64,000 nt of DNA, taken from the NCBI GenBank assembly GCA_016858145.1, contig JAEHOE010000016.1:930001-994000 (forward strand), in the 5' to 3' direction. Shown piece after piece: positions 37,701 to 52,700 of the stretch. The notes under the pieces were generated by a model. That model worked only from the letters and a program-made list of their open reading frames with translations, did not search any database and was not told where the DNA came from. The position numbers were made by a program, and so were the translations under genes. Source of the stretch: Edaphochlamys debaryana. Its lineage: Eukaryota > Chlorophyta > Chlorophyceae > Chlamydomonadales. The first letter of the stretch is position 1. The number at the start of each line of letters is the position of its first letter.

Positions 37701-40700
37701 TGGGTCGGCAGCGGAGTCCTGCTGGCGCAAGGGCTCTTGTGGCTGGTGGTCCGAGCTTGTGCCCCCCTCCCTCCTTCCCTCCCTCCCTCCCACCCCCATT
37801 CCCCAGCTGATCAACCTGGTCGCCAAGACGGTCTTCATGCTGGCCTCGGCCGTGCTCGTGGTGGACATCCCCAAGCTGCAGGCCCTCATCTTCGCAGCCA
37901 CCATGGCAGTGCAGTTCTACACCACCATACGATGGGTGGGTGCAGGCGGGCTCCAGGCGCCAAGCGGGGCTCAGGGATTGCAGGCGGAGTCTGAGTAGGC
38001 TAGGGTCCCGTGGTCCATGTCCAGCTTTTCAACAGCCCCGACCTTCATGCTCACAGGTGCCTTCCACGCTGGGCTGGGTGAACGACATGCGAAGCGGCTT
38101 TATGCTGTGCCTCACATGGGTCAGGTGTGCGGGTGGGCACAGAGATGCGCCAAAGGTACTCCGCGGTGCGTTGCTGGGAGCTCACATTCACTAGGCCCAT
38201 GCCCCTCTGATGCCTGGCGGCCCCGCAGCATCCTGCTGGTCGTGCTCAAGTACCTGAATGGCAGCAACAACCCCTACAGCACCGCAGCCACCAACATCAC
38301 CATCGTCACGCTGGCGGGTAGGCTTACTGGGCGGAAGGGGGTGGGGCGGGTGCCTGGGGCCGGGTACCCCGTGGTGCCTAGGTGGGACGCGGCAGCGGGT
38401 GGGATGACGCGATGTACCTAGATATGCCTGGCTTGACCGAGCTCGCGAGTGCCATACACAACCCAGTTAGCTCGGAGATGCAGTGCTTGATATACCGTGG
38501 TTCAGACCGCTAAAATGTCACGCCCTCACAATCGTACAAGTAAATGCCCCGACATGGCCGTCGCCTCGGCCATCTTTTCGCCCCGAACACCTTTTCCTTG
38601 TTGGAACCTGAAACCTAAGGGATGCAAATAGCTTTGTTGGACGCGAGCCGTTGCGGTCAACACCCGATCATGTGTGGAACGCGAGCTCCGGCTCCCAAAC
38701 ACGCGCCGACCCCCTCAGCTAGGTTCGATGAATCCTGTAGCGCACCTGTGGACATAGGGCGGCGATCATGGGCTGGCCCTGTCGCGGTCTGCCAGTTGCT
38801 ACTTCAAAGCGCTCGCTGGAACTCGCGACAACTTTGCTCGCAGAACGCGTAAGCATGGCGTAGCAGTGCATATGCAGCTGTTCGTGTTCGTGGGGGGTGG
38901 CGGGAGGTGTGTTCGTGGCCAACCTCGCGTGTTCGTGGCCATCCTTGGACCTCCTTAGTGGCAACAAACAACATATCCGCTTCTCGTATCTTCGCAGGGG
39001 TTCCCGTCGCGCTTGGCGCTGGCTGGCTGCTATGCTTCCTGCGCCGCCGCTATGTCATGAACAAGGCGGTCGCGGCTTTCAAGGCTGCGGCTCCAAACGC
39101 CAAGCCCAAGGAGGTGTTCAAGTGAGTAACAGCCCGGGCAGTCAAGGACGGAGGCCTACCGCCGGGGTTGGTGGTGGGCGCGTGAGTCCATCTCACACTT
39201 TGCCCCATCTGCACCCCACTACCCTCAGGTTCTGGGACGTGTACGAGGTGGAGCACGTGGCCCGCATCTGCCGTACGCCCGGCAAGGAGTTGGACACGCA
39301 GGACGAGGAGGCCGTACAGCTGGCCGAACGCATCCTGCGCGCCGGCATCGTGCTGTTTCCTGCCTCTGCCTTTGCGCACATCCTGTACAGCAACCTGCTC
39401 ATAGAGGTGCAGAACCTGAACCAGGTGAGGCATATTGCGTACTTCAAGCTTGGGGCCGGCCCTCGCAACTCTAGGGGTCTGCCTGATCCTTGCTCATGCA
39501 TCTAGCCTCCCCACCTGTTCTGCCCCGCAGGCCGGCCAGTCCCAGCTGATGGCCGCCAAGAAGCTCAACCCCGGCTACGTCGACCGCTTCGCCATCTTTG
39601 TGCGCGAGCAGCAGCGGCTGCAGCAGGCGCACACGTCGACGACTGGGGATGCGGCTGTGGATCTGGTGTCGTACGTCGAGTTCCAGGTGGGGCCCGTGAC
39701 GTGTGTTTCGGCATGGTCCTTTCTGAAGTTCGCTGTAATGTGCTATCGGTCCCAGCACTCAAGCCGCTGCTGAGAGCAATGGTCCCTGCCCCCTTGCCCT
39801 TCTTCGACGCGCGCCCCTTCCGCAGAGGAACTACCGGTCAGTGTGTGTACAGAGCAGGGCCTTGGCAGACCCCTTTGTTTGATGGTCCCTCGAGCAAGTG
39901 CCTCCCCGGACCTCCATCACTCAGGTTGCTGGCTCGAGCCACTCAGCGGGCCCTAACGGCCCAGCAGGCCTTCTGGCGTCTGCTGTTGCGAAGCCAGATC
40001 CGCTTCGCACAACTGACAGCTGGCTTTGCCAACATCGAGGCGGCTCAGGAGCGGGCCATCAAGACGTACCGCATGGTGCTCGACAGGTGGGCTGGGGCGC
40101 ACGCACACACCCTGGCACCCTCTATTGTCGGGGGTCCTGCTCAACCTCCCTGCGTATGTACCTGCCCTCTCCGTGCCCCCAGGTACCCCAACAGCGTCAA
40201 GCTGCTCCGCTCCTATGCGCGCTTCCAGCAGGACGTCATGAACAACCCCTGGAGGGCATCGCAGATCTACGAGTGGGTGCGCGCGCTGCTCCTACCACTT
40301 GAGGCGGACTAGTTGTCACCCCTTACTTGCGCCTTGCAGGAAGGCGGACAAGCTGGAGGAGCAGCAGGCGGTGGCGCAGGACAACCTGTTGTACAACAAC
40401 GACATGTCTTCAATGCTGACGCAGGTACGGCAGTGCACACGGGGTGTACGGCAGGCAGCATGGGGCGTTGCACTATGGTCCTTTCCCCCGACTCTGCTGA
40501 CGGGTCTGGCTTTGCTTGTAGGTCGACGACAAGACGAACGCCATTGCGGTGATCAACGCATCTGGCATCATCCAGATGACGAATAAGAACCTGCAAAAGC
40601 TCTTTGGTGAGCCCGCGTTCCGGGCTTGGTATCGGGCCGATGCGTACTGTGCCCAGCTTCCAGCTAACCGCCCTTCGGCTAGCCGACTGACTCCCTCACC

Positions 40701-43700
40701 TTCCGCCCTTCTCCTCCCCAGGCTACAAAGCCTCGGAGCTGGAGGGTCAGAACGTGTCCATCCTCATGCCCGCGCCGTACAGCACACGCCACAACGGTCA
40801 GTACGGCAACTGGCCCCTCGCTGGGTTGCGAGACCGTGCTAGTAGATCTTACCCTGGGTATGGCAGATGCCTCAAACCCTCGCTTCGTCTTTTCTTTCTT
40901 TTCCTCAGGGTACATTGCAGCCTACGTCTCGACCGGTGGGTTGTCAAGGCGCCCAGCCTTGGTCAACTACGCCCTCTCGTTGACAATTACGCCATCTCGT
41001 CGACAGCGCGCTCCTGGCCCACACGGTTTGGCAACGGCGTTTCCCCTTGGCCCTCCCCCAGGCGCGCCCAAGGTCATGGGCCAGGTCCGGGAGCTGATTG
41101 CGCTGCACCGGCGGCGCTACGTGTTCCCCATCGTGCTGGCGGTGTCCAAGCTCAGCGGCCAGGGGGCGGACAGCCAGTTCCTGGGGGTCATTCGGGTGGG
41201 TGCTGGGCGAGGGACCGGGGCTGCTGGGTCGGGGCCAGGAAAGGACACGAAGGATCTGAACGCTGAATGTCCCTGCATTTTGCAGGCCTCGGAGGCGTCG
41301 ACCAAGGCTGTGCGCGTGTGGGTGATGTTCAACGGCGTCACGCTCTGCGTGGACGAGCAATTCGAGGTGGTTACCTGAATGGCTTCTTGTATCCCGACCT
41401 TGCGTGGTGGGAATGCTGGGCGCTGACCCTAGGGGCCCTGTCGCGTCTTTTCAATCTATGCAGGACGTGTTCGGCATCTGCCCCGCGGACTGCATCGGGC
41501 GGCCCTTCAAGGACCTCGTCACACAGCAGGACACGCTGCAGGAGTGAGTCTCGCCGGCAAGGGACTGACAGTCGCAACAGCAAGATCTATCAGCCCATGT
41601 GTGAATGACCGATGCCCGTGTGCGCAGGCTCATAGACCTGGTGCGCAGCCCCCCGGCAGCAGCACCGGCGGACGGGGGTATCGGAGGCGAATCCGCCGAC
41701 CCTCCCGCCGCCCCCAGCCGCAAGCTGCACGTGCAGCACAAGTACGCGGCCAGTGTGCACGTGACCGCCACCATCACGAGAGGAGGTGAGCGCATGGGGT
41801 CCGCGCCTGCAGTTTGCAGCTATGAACGCTGGCTTGCTCGATCTATCGCGGTTGCTCCTCGGCCCTGCTCCTCAGGCACCGTGGACGAGCCCTTGCACGT
41901 GATCAGCCTGGTCCCCGTTGCCGCGACGCCCAACGCGCTCGTGGTAATGAACAGGAGCAGCAACATTGTGTGAGTATCGGACCCTCGAGCCTGTATCGGA
42001 CCCTATCTTGATGTTCGTCGTGGCGTGAAGCTCTTCCCCTGTATGTATCTTGTTGGTTTCCAGGTGGGCCAACAGCATGGCCTCCCAGCTGCTGGGCTAC
42101 GCACACAAGTCCTTCCTGCTCATGGGCCTCGAGGTGAGGGCGGGACCGGTCCGGGAGGAGGTCGAGGCGGCTGGCCCTATCCGCCCACCGTTCAACTCTG
42201 GCCTTGGCCTCCCCCTCAGGCTCTACTGCCCGACCACTACAAGGGGCTGCACTCCGTGGGCATGCGGACCCTGATGCAGCGCAAGGTAGGGCTGATGAGA
42301 CTGCCCGCAGGTAGTCCGCTTCCCGCCGTACCGTGTCCTTGACCCCTCCTAACCTCCCTGTGCCTGCTTCCCGCACCTCGCAAGGCGGCGAACACGTGCA
42401 AGGCAGGCCAGACGGTGCTTATGTGCTCGAGCAACAGGGCATCCGTTCCGGTGAGGACGCCTGCTGCTCGGGCCTAGTGACATGACCTGCCGTGTCTGCT
42501 GCGGCTGTAGGGGTATTGAGATGATCGTCTAACCGGAAAGGGCAGGGAGTTCGGCACAGCTCCGTTCCTTTCCACACCCCTCCCACTCACCAACTACCAC
42601 TCGTGGCGCCCCAGGTCCGTCTGTCTGTGAGCCAGAAGGCCGAGGGCGACGACAACCTGCTGACCGTGGTGGAGGCAACCAAGGTCACCATGGAGGCGGG
42701 GCTGGACGAGCGGAGGGTCAAGGTCGAGGTACGCAGCCCGGTGTCTACTGGGCTTTCTAAAAAGGAAGCCCGCCCGCCACACTCTGCCTCACAATGGACT
42801 CCGCCCTTCTCCCGTTGCCGCTCTCGGCAGGTGTCCCCCACTGGTGAGATTGTGGCAGTCCTGTCCACCCACAGCCCCGCCTCGCTGCTGGGCGTTGCGC
42901 CCTCCGCGCTGCTGGGCTGGAACCTGTTCCAGCTGGTGCCCGAGATGGCGCAGCTGGCGCCCACGGGGCCGATGCAGGAGGAGGCCGTCGAGGAGATGCG
43001 CGCAGTGTGAGTGGTTTGGGAGGGCTAGATATGCCTGCAGGGCCGAACAAATGGCCGAAGCTTGCCTGGGTTATGGCCTGGCCGTGCGGGGCTTGCGCGC
43101 GCGGGCACGGACCTGAACAGTTCGCCTTTCCAAATGAAATGTCCCCAGGTCTGTGGACCGCATGTGCCCCGTCTACCTCCGGGTCAAGTTTGGCAACCCC
43201 CAGGGCGCGGCCGAAGCAGCGCTGAGCTCGCTCAGGTCGCACGCCTTGAGCCTTGCAACGGTGAGCGAGACCCCAAGGGCACAGAAGGTGCGCCTTAGTG
43301 TTCTGCAAAGGGCTAGCAGTCCCTTGCCTGTGTCATGACGCGCGTATCTTTGCACCTCCCGGGCAGATCCCCGAGACGCGGTCGGCATTGCGGGTCCCGT
43401 CTTTGGGTAGCATGGCGGCGGCGGCAGCCGCCAATGCCAGCGGGGCCGTCGCCACGCCCGGAGGCCAGCGGCACAGCAGCACCGGGGGTGCCGGAGGCAG
43501 CAGAGCGGGAGCTCGGGAGCACTGGAGGTCAGCTCTTTCGGCCGGCGTGCTCCAGGCTGGCAATACATCCAGCGCCAAGCCGCCGCTCGGCTTCCGGTCC
43601 GCCTTCCTAGCGGCCGTTGCCTCGGCGGCCGTCAGCGCAAGCGGGGGCTTCAGTTCCCTAACCACGCAGCTCGGGCTGGCAGCGACGACCGCAGAGGACA

Positions 43701-46700
43701 TGGAGACTTCCGCGCCGCCCCGTGTTGCCTCCGCTCCAACAACAGGCGTCCAGGCCCCGGCTTCTGGCTCGGGGCCGGCTCTGGTGCGTGCTCCTGTCGG
43801 TGGCGACGGAGCAGCAGGAGCTTCTGCACACCGCACGCCCATCACGCCAGTCCCAGAGGAGGCCTCCTTGCGCCTCTCGCCCTTCCAGACGGCCCCCTCG
43901 TCGACGCTGCAAGCGGTTGGCAGCGTAGCCGGGGTGCCGCGTGAGCGTTCCTCCGGCCACTCAGGACGGAGCAAGCAGGTGTGGAGGGGTGGCGTCTTCG
44001 CGGGCGCCGGAGGCGCTCATTTTAATGCATTTCAGCCATCCAAGCCTGCCCCAAACCGCTTCTTAACGCCATACGCCCCATCCACACAGGGCTTCTTCAG
44101 CTCCGCCATGCGGCCCGTGATCCTGGAGGTGGACGGCACGTCCGGGGAGGCCAACCTCATGGTCTCCATCTGGAACCCGGACAAGGTGCGTGGGCGGCGG
44201 GGCCGTGCGGGTAGGGAGCAAAGCGGGTGCTGAGCACCTGGTGTTGGTCACCTCGCAAGGTTACTGCTGCCAATGCTTGACGTGACCTTCGCCACGCACC
44301 GCAGGTGGCGACCATGCTGGAGGTCTCCCGGGACGGCGACATCCACGCATGCGGTCTGGACGAGCTGCACCCCGCAGGTGCGCGCGAGCGTGCCGTGTGA
44401 GGCTGCTCGCGACGCCGTTCGTGCTATGCGCTCGTCGGGACCAGGGTCGATCCTTCCCTTCACATACACTCCGTGCGTCTCTTTGCGCAGGCCCCGTGTT
44501 CGGCCTCGGCCCCAACCAGCTGGCGCAGTACAACCTCCGCGACGTGCTCGGCATGCCCCCCGGCTGCCCGCTGCCGGCAGCCTTCTACGGCAGCGCAGCC
44601 GGCAGTGGCAAGGACAAGTCCGGACGGGGAGCACCCGCTGGCGGCAAGCCTGCTGGCGGCTCGGCTCCGGCTGCAGCAAGAAAGGGCGCGGGTCCTGAGA
44701 TCACGGCTGCGGCGAAGGGCCCTGCTGGGCCGTTAACAGGAGCCGGCGGAGGGAGCAGCAGCTCCTCACGGCGGGGCCCAAGCCCGATCCTGCACCTCCT
44801 CGCTCGCCATACGGACGAAAAGGCGCTGCCCGTGCTGGCCCAGGTGAGACCGTGCCCTGCAAAGCGAGGCCACGACAGCCGGTGTACACAAGTAACAACA
44901 GTGCATACGGTACACAGCTTGCATACCGAACCTGCATACCGGTACGACTTGACTGGCTGAGGGCCGTCCCGTTTGCTCGCTCCCCTCCCCAGGCCATCCC
45001 CAAGCGCGCCTCCAGCAGCACCTTCTACGTGCGGGTGCAGCTCATGCCCAACAGCGGGTCCAACCAGCTCGCCGGGAGCCTAGCGACCGGCAGCATCCTG
45101 ACTGGGCTGTACGGCTCGGGTCTGCTGTTGAAGCCGCCCAAGGAGCCCGAATTCATGGGCGCCGCCGCGCCTTGGATGACCGCTCGCGCGGCCGTCGCCT
45201 TCCAGCGCCAAGGCGAAACCAAGGGCTCACAGTCAGGCGCTGTCAACACGGCGGCAGGCACCCCGGGCGCGACGCCGGGAGGCGCGCCCCAGCCTCAGCA
45301 CGACCCCTGGAGCACGGCCCGCGCAGCGCTGTCGTTCCCTTTGGAGCGCGGAGCTGCTCGGTCAGAGGGTGCAGTCGCGGCTTCGCCTCTTGCAACCACG
45401 CCCACGGCCCTGCCGCAGCGGCAGTCAGTGCCGGTGCTTAACAGCGAAGCCACTGCTGCAGTAGGCCCTTCGGGTGTGCCCGCCGGCTCCTCAACCTCAG
45501 CAGGGCCTGCCGGCAGGCGTGGCCCGCTGGCGGCAGCCATCCGCAGCCTCGGCGCCTTTCGGCCAGCCCCGCAGCCCCGTTACTCGGAGCCGTCTGGTGG
45601 ACAGACACACGCCATGACCAGGGCGCACATGTCCTCTGATAACGGGACCACCCTCGTGCACCATAACGCGGTGTACGAAGACGAGCAGCAGCACAGCGGG
45701 GGTGGGCAAGCGGACCCCTCCCTGCCTCTGCCTGTGCAGGTACGGCGTGTGTGGCGGACTCTAGGAGGTCCACTCTCTCCTTTTCTCTGGGTCCGTGTCT
45801 GTCGTGTGCTGGCTCTGGGTCCGCACCTTGTTATCCCTCCTATCAAGATCGTCCCTGCCTGTTCTCCTCTAAGGGAGTCACCGCGTGTGTCCATCGGCTG
45901 TGCTTGGTTCTGGGCCCTGTAGATTCTCAGCAAGCATAGCCCCGCCCCTTCTTTCACCCCTGCAGAACGGCCCTGGAGCGACGCACGTTTACGCCAACGC
46001 AGCAGCAGACCTGAGCCGGAGCAATAGCGGTGACCTTTCGGACAATCCAGAACGGTCGACTCCCGCTCAAGCTGCCGGGCTCACGTCTCCAGCGGACTTG
46101 TTCAACACGGGCGGCAGCGACCCCGCCCACCGGCCCCTCGACGTCAGTGAGGGGGAGTCCAGCGGAGCGGACTCGACAGCCCTGGCGCTGCGGAGGACCA
46201 TGGCCCCTCTCGCTGAGGCAGGGCGCAAGAGCATGCGGCGAGGCCTTTCGTCTGATGCCCTGAATGGTAATGGCGGCGGGCACCTCGGCCCCAGCCGCGA
46301 GCCCAGCAGTGGCCGCAGCCCTGCTGGCATTACGCCGCCCTCCAGCCGTGAAGGCTTGGAGGGCTCGTTCAGCGAGGGCACCGGCCCAGGCCCGGTGGCC
46401 GAGGCGAGGAGCACGGGGCCTGCGGGGCGGGATGCCGACGGCGACCCAGCACTGCTCGATCGGCAGTCCGCGGGCTTGGCTCAGAGGGCGCCGAGCCAGG
46501 CAGAAGCCATGCTCAGTGGCAAGAGCCGGCGCAGCTCTTTGGAAGTTTCTCCGGGGGCACGGCTCTCGGAGGCCACTCTGAAGAAGTTTGGTCAGGCTGT
46601 CTCGGTCAACGGCGATGCTACGCCCGCCGGGACTCTGGACTACAACCCGAAGGTGAGCGGTCGGGCCGAAGCACGCAGCACTTCTCGAATTCCGATACTT

Positions 46701-49700
46701 GGGGCACATGCAGTCAGTCACCCTTCAGGAAGCTTACTGCGCATTGACGTTTCACTGTTCCGTCCTCGACCCTCAGGAGCTGGATGGAACGGTTGGGCAT
46801 TGGCTCCAACGTGTCAACACCGTTAACCCGGCAGACATTGCGCTCTTGCCGGGGGCCCAGTCGGCAGCTATGCATGGCGGTCCCATCACGTCGAGCCCCG
46901 AAGGAGCAGACGGCTCGCCGGGGGACACACCGCTGGGCATCGCAGGCCCAGGCGATACCGGTGGCTCGCCCAACGGCACCCGCATGCAGCCCTCGATGCT
47001 GCGCTACGGCTCCATGTTCAGATGGGGCCGTGGCTGGCAGCCGTCCGCGGGGGTCGACGGCGGCGGTGTCGCAGCACTGCAAAGCGAGGTGTCGGGGTTG
47101 GACCGGCAGGCGTCGCGGCGTACAGGGGGCCCTGGGTCTGACGAAGAGGGCTCCGATCAGCACGAGCTGCCTGAAGGGCAAGCGGATGGCGACAAGGAGG
47201 AACAGAGGCACGCCGACTTCCAGCGGGGCAAGCGGCTCAAACGCATCCTCAAGGTGAGTACGATTCCTTCATGTGATATGACCAACCACAGCCCGACCTC
47301 CATCGGCATGTCCATCCCTGAAGAAACCCACCTGGCTGCTTCTGTCCCCAGGTGCTCGAGCGCCCCGAGGCCAGGCGGGCCATCAACCGCTTCTGGACGC
47401 ACTCGTGCCTCATCACAGTTTTTCTGCTCCTGGCCCACATCGGGTGAGCGGAGTTCGTGGGGACTGCATGGCAGGCTATGCGTCAACTCGCTTGCTGTTT
47501 TGCCCCTCCTGTCCCCTAGTTGCCCCACAGCTGTTGTTTGCCCTTTGCCCCAAGGCCCCCCTCCCGACCTTCATCCCACCCTCCCTCCCACCCTCACGCT
47601 CACTTACCCACCCCAGGTGCTTCACCGGCATCATGGTGCTGCTCTCCAACCTGTCCAAGTGCGTGAACGACCTGTCCGGCGGCGGCATGGCACTGGATTA
47701 CTTGCACCGTGCGGCGTACGACATCCGCGTCCTGGACCAGGTGGGGGCGCGCATCCTGTATTACGGCGGGATGAAGGGGAAGTGAGAAAAGGCTATTGTG
47801 GCGATGAGCGTTGGTAGTATAGCGCTGCTAACTTGGACTGCATGCATGCCGCCCCGCAACCACAGATCTACAAGAACGTCACCCACGTGAGTTGGGGTGC
47901 TTGGGGTACACAGGGCTTGCAGTTCTGCCTGCAATCCAAGTTCCCTCAGGGGGCGGACTGCCTCCTCCTTTGCCTGGCAAGCCGCTAACGCTCCACATCA
48001 CATGCTTCCCGCCCCTTCAGCCGGCGCTTTACACCCCAGGAGACCTTGGAAACGTCGCAGCGAGCCTCGAGACTCAGAACGGTGCGAAGGCTAAGGCGGA
48101 TGGCCCTCTGTCATAGCTGCTATGCGCCATCCATACCTCATCGCACTAACTGATACGTGTCTCGTCCTGCGCACATGCTCCAGACATGTTCGAGCGCCTG
48201 TACGTGCAGCGGTACCGCACCTACCGCAAAGACCATCCGCGAAAGAGCGAGGAGCTCACTCATCGCTGGGAAGATCGCAACACTACGGTACGTCTTTGCC
48301 CCGCAAGCGTGCTCGAGGTCACCAACTTGAGTTGTTGTGCGTGTCCCCTATCCATGCGTGTCCCCTGCCTCGCACGACATTCGGTGCGATACCTTTCCTT
48401 CGTACCGTGCCCCTAGAGATGAAACAGATTGATAACCACGCCTTCCCCGGTCCCTGCTCTTGCTCTCTTGCTACCGCACGCCGCAGCTCCAGTTCATGCT
48501 TAATGCTTCAGCGACACCGCCCACCTACGAGAACCGCACCTACAACCTCTTTGAGGTGAGGCGGGCATTGTCCCATTGTCCTTCCTATCAACCCGCACCA
48601 TGTTTGACTGCATGTAATCCCCATGCAAGTTCTCACCCGCCCTTCCACTTTCCTCGCAGCTTGGCACCTCTTTCCTCATCATCTCGCGCTCTATCCAGGT
48701 GAGCGTGTCTGCTGCATCAATTACCAGGTCATAGCCCACTGACTAAAACGAGAGCGGGAGTGGTGGCTCATCCTCAACCTGTCCGTCCATCGGCTTTCTT
48801 CCAGAGCACAAGCTGTGTTGAAGTTGCGTGCTCGCCTCTCCTGACTAGACCCTCTCTTGGCCGGCCCTCGACCGTTCTGCGCAGGCCAACCACCGGTTCA
48901 TAGTCGAAACCACAGGCCGCAACCTCTCAGACATGCCCGAATTCCGCTACATTAATGAGCAGCTCATCTGGGGCCTTGGGGACGGCTTCATTGCCGTGAG
49001 TGGCCTGATTTGACGGCAGAAGGCAAATGATGGCAGCAGGAGGATGAAAGCCGGGGTCTGTTGTACCAGCCCATGCGGCTGAGGCTGTGCACCCAGAGGG
49101 GCCGTGGGGCCATCGAGTTGTGCCGCCTAGGGTTTTCGCCTATGCGACTCGAAATTGGGAACTGCATTGTGGCTGGGGTGGTGCGTGTGTGCTGTCCTCC
49201 CTCAGGTCCTGGACCTCACCGCAGAGGACTGTGTGGAGCAGGCCCAGCTGACGGTGAGCAGCGCTGCTCATCATGCGGCATTGCACGCGTTCCACGTCGT
49301 CGTTTGCTGACACCCTCGCTCGCTTGCTAGGGTAACACCTGCTGAATGGACCCATTGCTGCCCCGCCCCTGGCCCACAGAACGACGTGATGCTCGCTCTG
49401 CTGGTGGTGGAGGCGTGCTGCCTGGTGGGGGCGGCCTGCTGCTACCTGGCCTACAGGCTCATCCAGGTGGGCGGATGGGCATGGGGCACGCGGGAAGGCC
49501 GGCGAGCAAGAAGGGGCGCGTGTGCGGAGGGCAGGAGGGCCCCTAGCCGAGCACGCAAGGCCGCAGTGTCTAGGTACCGATGCTCACCGCTGGGTTTCGG
49601 ATACCGAGTCGTCGCCTTGTTGCATGCCCGAAGTCTCCAACACCGCAACGCCGCCCCTCTTGCAGGTGGACCAGTACCGCTGCTCGCTCTTCTCCGTGTT

Positions 49701-52700
49701 CCTGGCCATCCCCTCAGCCACGATCAAGGTGGGCCCACAGCACAAGCTCTGCAGATTGATGTGCAGCCCAACGTGCGCTTCGTGGTCGTTGGTAATTGGT
49801 TGACCATGCTGCCTGTGTGTGCGCGGCTGCCACATCACCAGGTCTTGGTCAGTCGCCGCATTGACGCTGACGACGACGACAGCGAAGACGAGGAGTTGGC
49901 AGGCGACGCTCCCGCTGCACCGCTTGCCGCCGCCGGAGCGGCTGCCGCCGCCTCTCTGGCCCCTCGGGCCAAGGTCGCAGCCTCCACCACCTTCCCGCCC
50001 GGCGTGCTGAAGCAGACCAGCTCCCTTCCCCACGGGGGCACCATGCCCCGCGCGCACAGCAACCTGCGGGCGTCGTTCCGCGACCACGCCCCGCCCGGCG
50101 TAACAACGATGGCAGACTTGATTGACCCCATCCCCCTGGCTGGGGCGCCGGACAGCACACGGTCCCGACAACAGCATGCGGGCCGCTCGGGCCCGGGTGC
50201 CAGGCAGGGGCCGCCACCAGTCCAGGAGGAGCCGGGGGACTCGTTCGGCACGGAGGTCCCGCCGGACGGTCTGCGGCCCGGGGCAACGTCCGCTCACCTG
50301 CAGAAGATCCGGACCGCACTCAGCCCAAGGAGCTGCTGCGCTGCTTTGTCCTCAGCGTTTGCCAAGGTAAGGGCACGCTGGGGGCATGTTGGACGGGCCC
50401 TATCATGGGTGATGTATGCTTTGGATTGTGCAGCTGCAAGTGGGTTGTGAGCTTGGGGTGTTCAGAATGGTTAAGCCCAACCAGCATTCGCTCCCGACGC
50501 CCTCTTTCTGTCCCCCCAGACCAAGCGCGCCGCCCGGCGCTCCCGGCGCTGGCTGATGCAGCTCTTCCGGCGGCGGTCGCGCATGGCGGGGACCGACAAG
50601 GTCCTGCTCCACCACTCGCTGCAGAACTGGTGGGTTCAGAACTCGGGCTGCATTGCCCCAAGAAGGTCAGATGTCTGGTTCAGAGTCTAGACAGGGGCAG
50701 CCGAACAGCGGGTCGGAGCATGCATGGGTCTTCAAGCCCTGTTCGCAGATGCCCATCACGCTCCGGCCCCGCCTGTCCGCAGGTGGCTCATGATTCCGCT
50801 GCTGTTCTGGGCAGCGCTCATCATCTCTTTCTACGCAGCATCCTACGCCCTGCTGTCGGTGAGGCCTGAAGGGCTCTGAGAATGGGTGTGAAGCCTTCGA
50901 GGGCAGCTAGGGCTGCCTGTAGACTCTCGGGCACTCGCTCGCTTCACAACACGGGGGCATGGCTGAGGGCAGGGCTCATGTCCAGCCACCAGCTACCACC
51001 AACGTCACTTGCAGACACACTCACGCTTTGCGCCGCGCCCTAACACACCTGCAGGACCTGTACCAGCCGATCGAGACCACCAACGTGGTTTCCTTCATGG
51101 TCTGGCGCAACGCACGGTGCGGCACCACCTTGCACGGGCGCATTCTGCCAAACGCGCAGTTCGCTCAAGTAGATCATCCTCTTAACTTCCTCCATGAGTT
51201 TCGGCTGAAGGCCCGGCTCCAGAGGGTCTGAACCTCGCCTTGGGCTCGCCCATGTCGTACAGGCTGTCGTACTTCGCCCACGAGATGTGCTGCAAGACCG
51301 GACTTCGGCCGTACCCAGTGTACCGCAGCCTGATGAGCGCCCGAAAGCTGCTCGCCGCAGTGGAGTACGACGTCCTTCTGTACGGCTCTTCTCACTACGA
51401 CGAGGTGCGTGGGTTGATGTACACGCACCTTCCGGCGCTGGCGCCAGCCCTCCACGCACCCCCCGCGCATGGATGCACACCGCACCTCATCAGCGCGACC
51501 ATCAAATGCCTGCTTGCGCTGCGTGTGCTCGTAACTTGGACCTACGAGGGCTGCTGGCTTGCCAACGCACCGCCACTTTCCGGCCCTGACAGGCGCTCGT
51601 CGCCAACGTTTCCTTTGGAGTCCACCGGATTGGCAAGTCCTCGGGCATCATCCAATCCTCCGACGCCATTCAAGACCTGCTCTTTTTCACGAGGGCCTGC
51701 CTGCGCGCCAACCAGTCGACCTGCTACCCGCCGGGGCATCCCTTCTACGAACAGACGCACCGGGGGGTCAACGCAATGGTAGTGGTGAGACATGTAAAGG
51801 CGGGGAGGCTGGGTTGCTGCTAGGGGTGCGCGGTACAAAACCACGCCCGCGGTAAACCCGTGCTAAAGGTTCAACAGGGACAGGCCATGGCAGCCGACTA
51901 ATGCGTGCCTCGGTTCTGCGGTGCCCGCAAACCTCCACAGGGCATTTTCAACAGCGTGGACCGTCTGCTCAAGGACCCGGATGAGAACCTCACCCTCGCC
52001 AACCCAAACATGCAGTTCATCGTGTCAGGTGGGCACGCGGCGTGCTTGTGTGCAACATGCTGCACCGTGAGCAGCCCCTCACTTGTTGAGCCTGACAGGG
52101 CTATGTGCCAAATCGTTTGCGGCACGGACGGTGGCTTGCGGGCTTATCCATGTGCTGGTCGACGATTAGAGTCTTCAGCGCGCATTGCACGTCATCAGCT
52201 ATGGCCCTTCCCAAACCCTGCGTCCCCACCTCCATCCACTCCCTCCATCAGCCGGGTTTGAGGACGCCCGAGACGGCCTCATCGCGATCAGGGAGACATT
52301 TGAGGATACCGTACAGTCCGCCATCAATACTATCGAGGCGCTGCAGATCTCGCTTTTTGTGGTATCTTTCTTCCTGCTCGCGGCCTTCGTGCTGTACATG
52401 GTACGGCCCTTCGTACGGTACACGCTCGAAGAGGCCACGCACATGGGTGAGTGCGGCGAGTGAGCGGAAAGGGAGCTCGGAATCGGATGGGACTTCGTGT
52501 CGTGTTCCTCACCCCTCTTAGTTCGTCAAAGCCCAGGGACCCCCATGCCTCTCAATCGTGGCGGCTGCTGAAGCCCTGACCCTGTCACTGCACCCATGGT
52601 CCCCTATTGCTCATAGTTCTTTCCCTCATGGTTCCTGTGTGCCCCTGGTCGACCCACACCCCGTGCAGCCAAGATGCTTTCCGAGCTGCCCTCAGAGTCC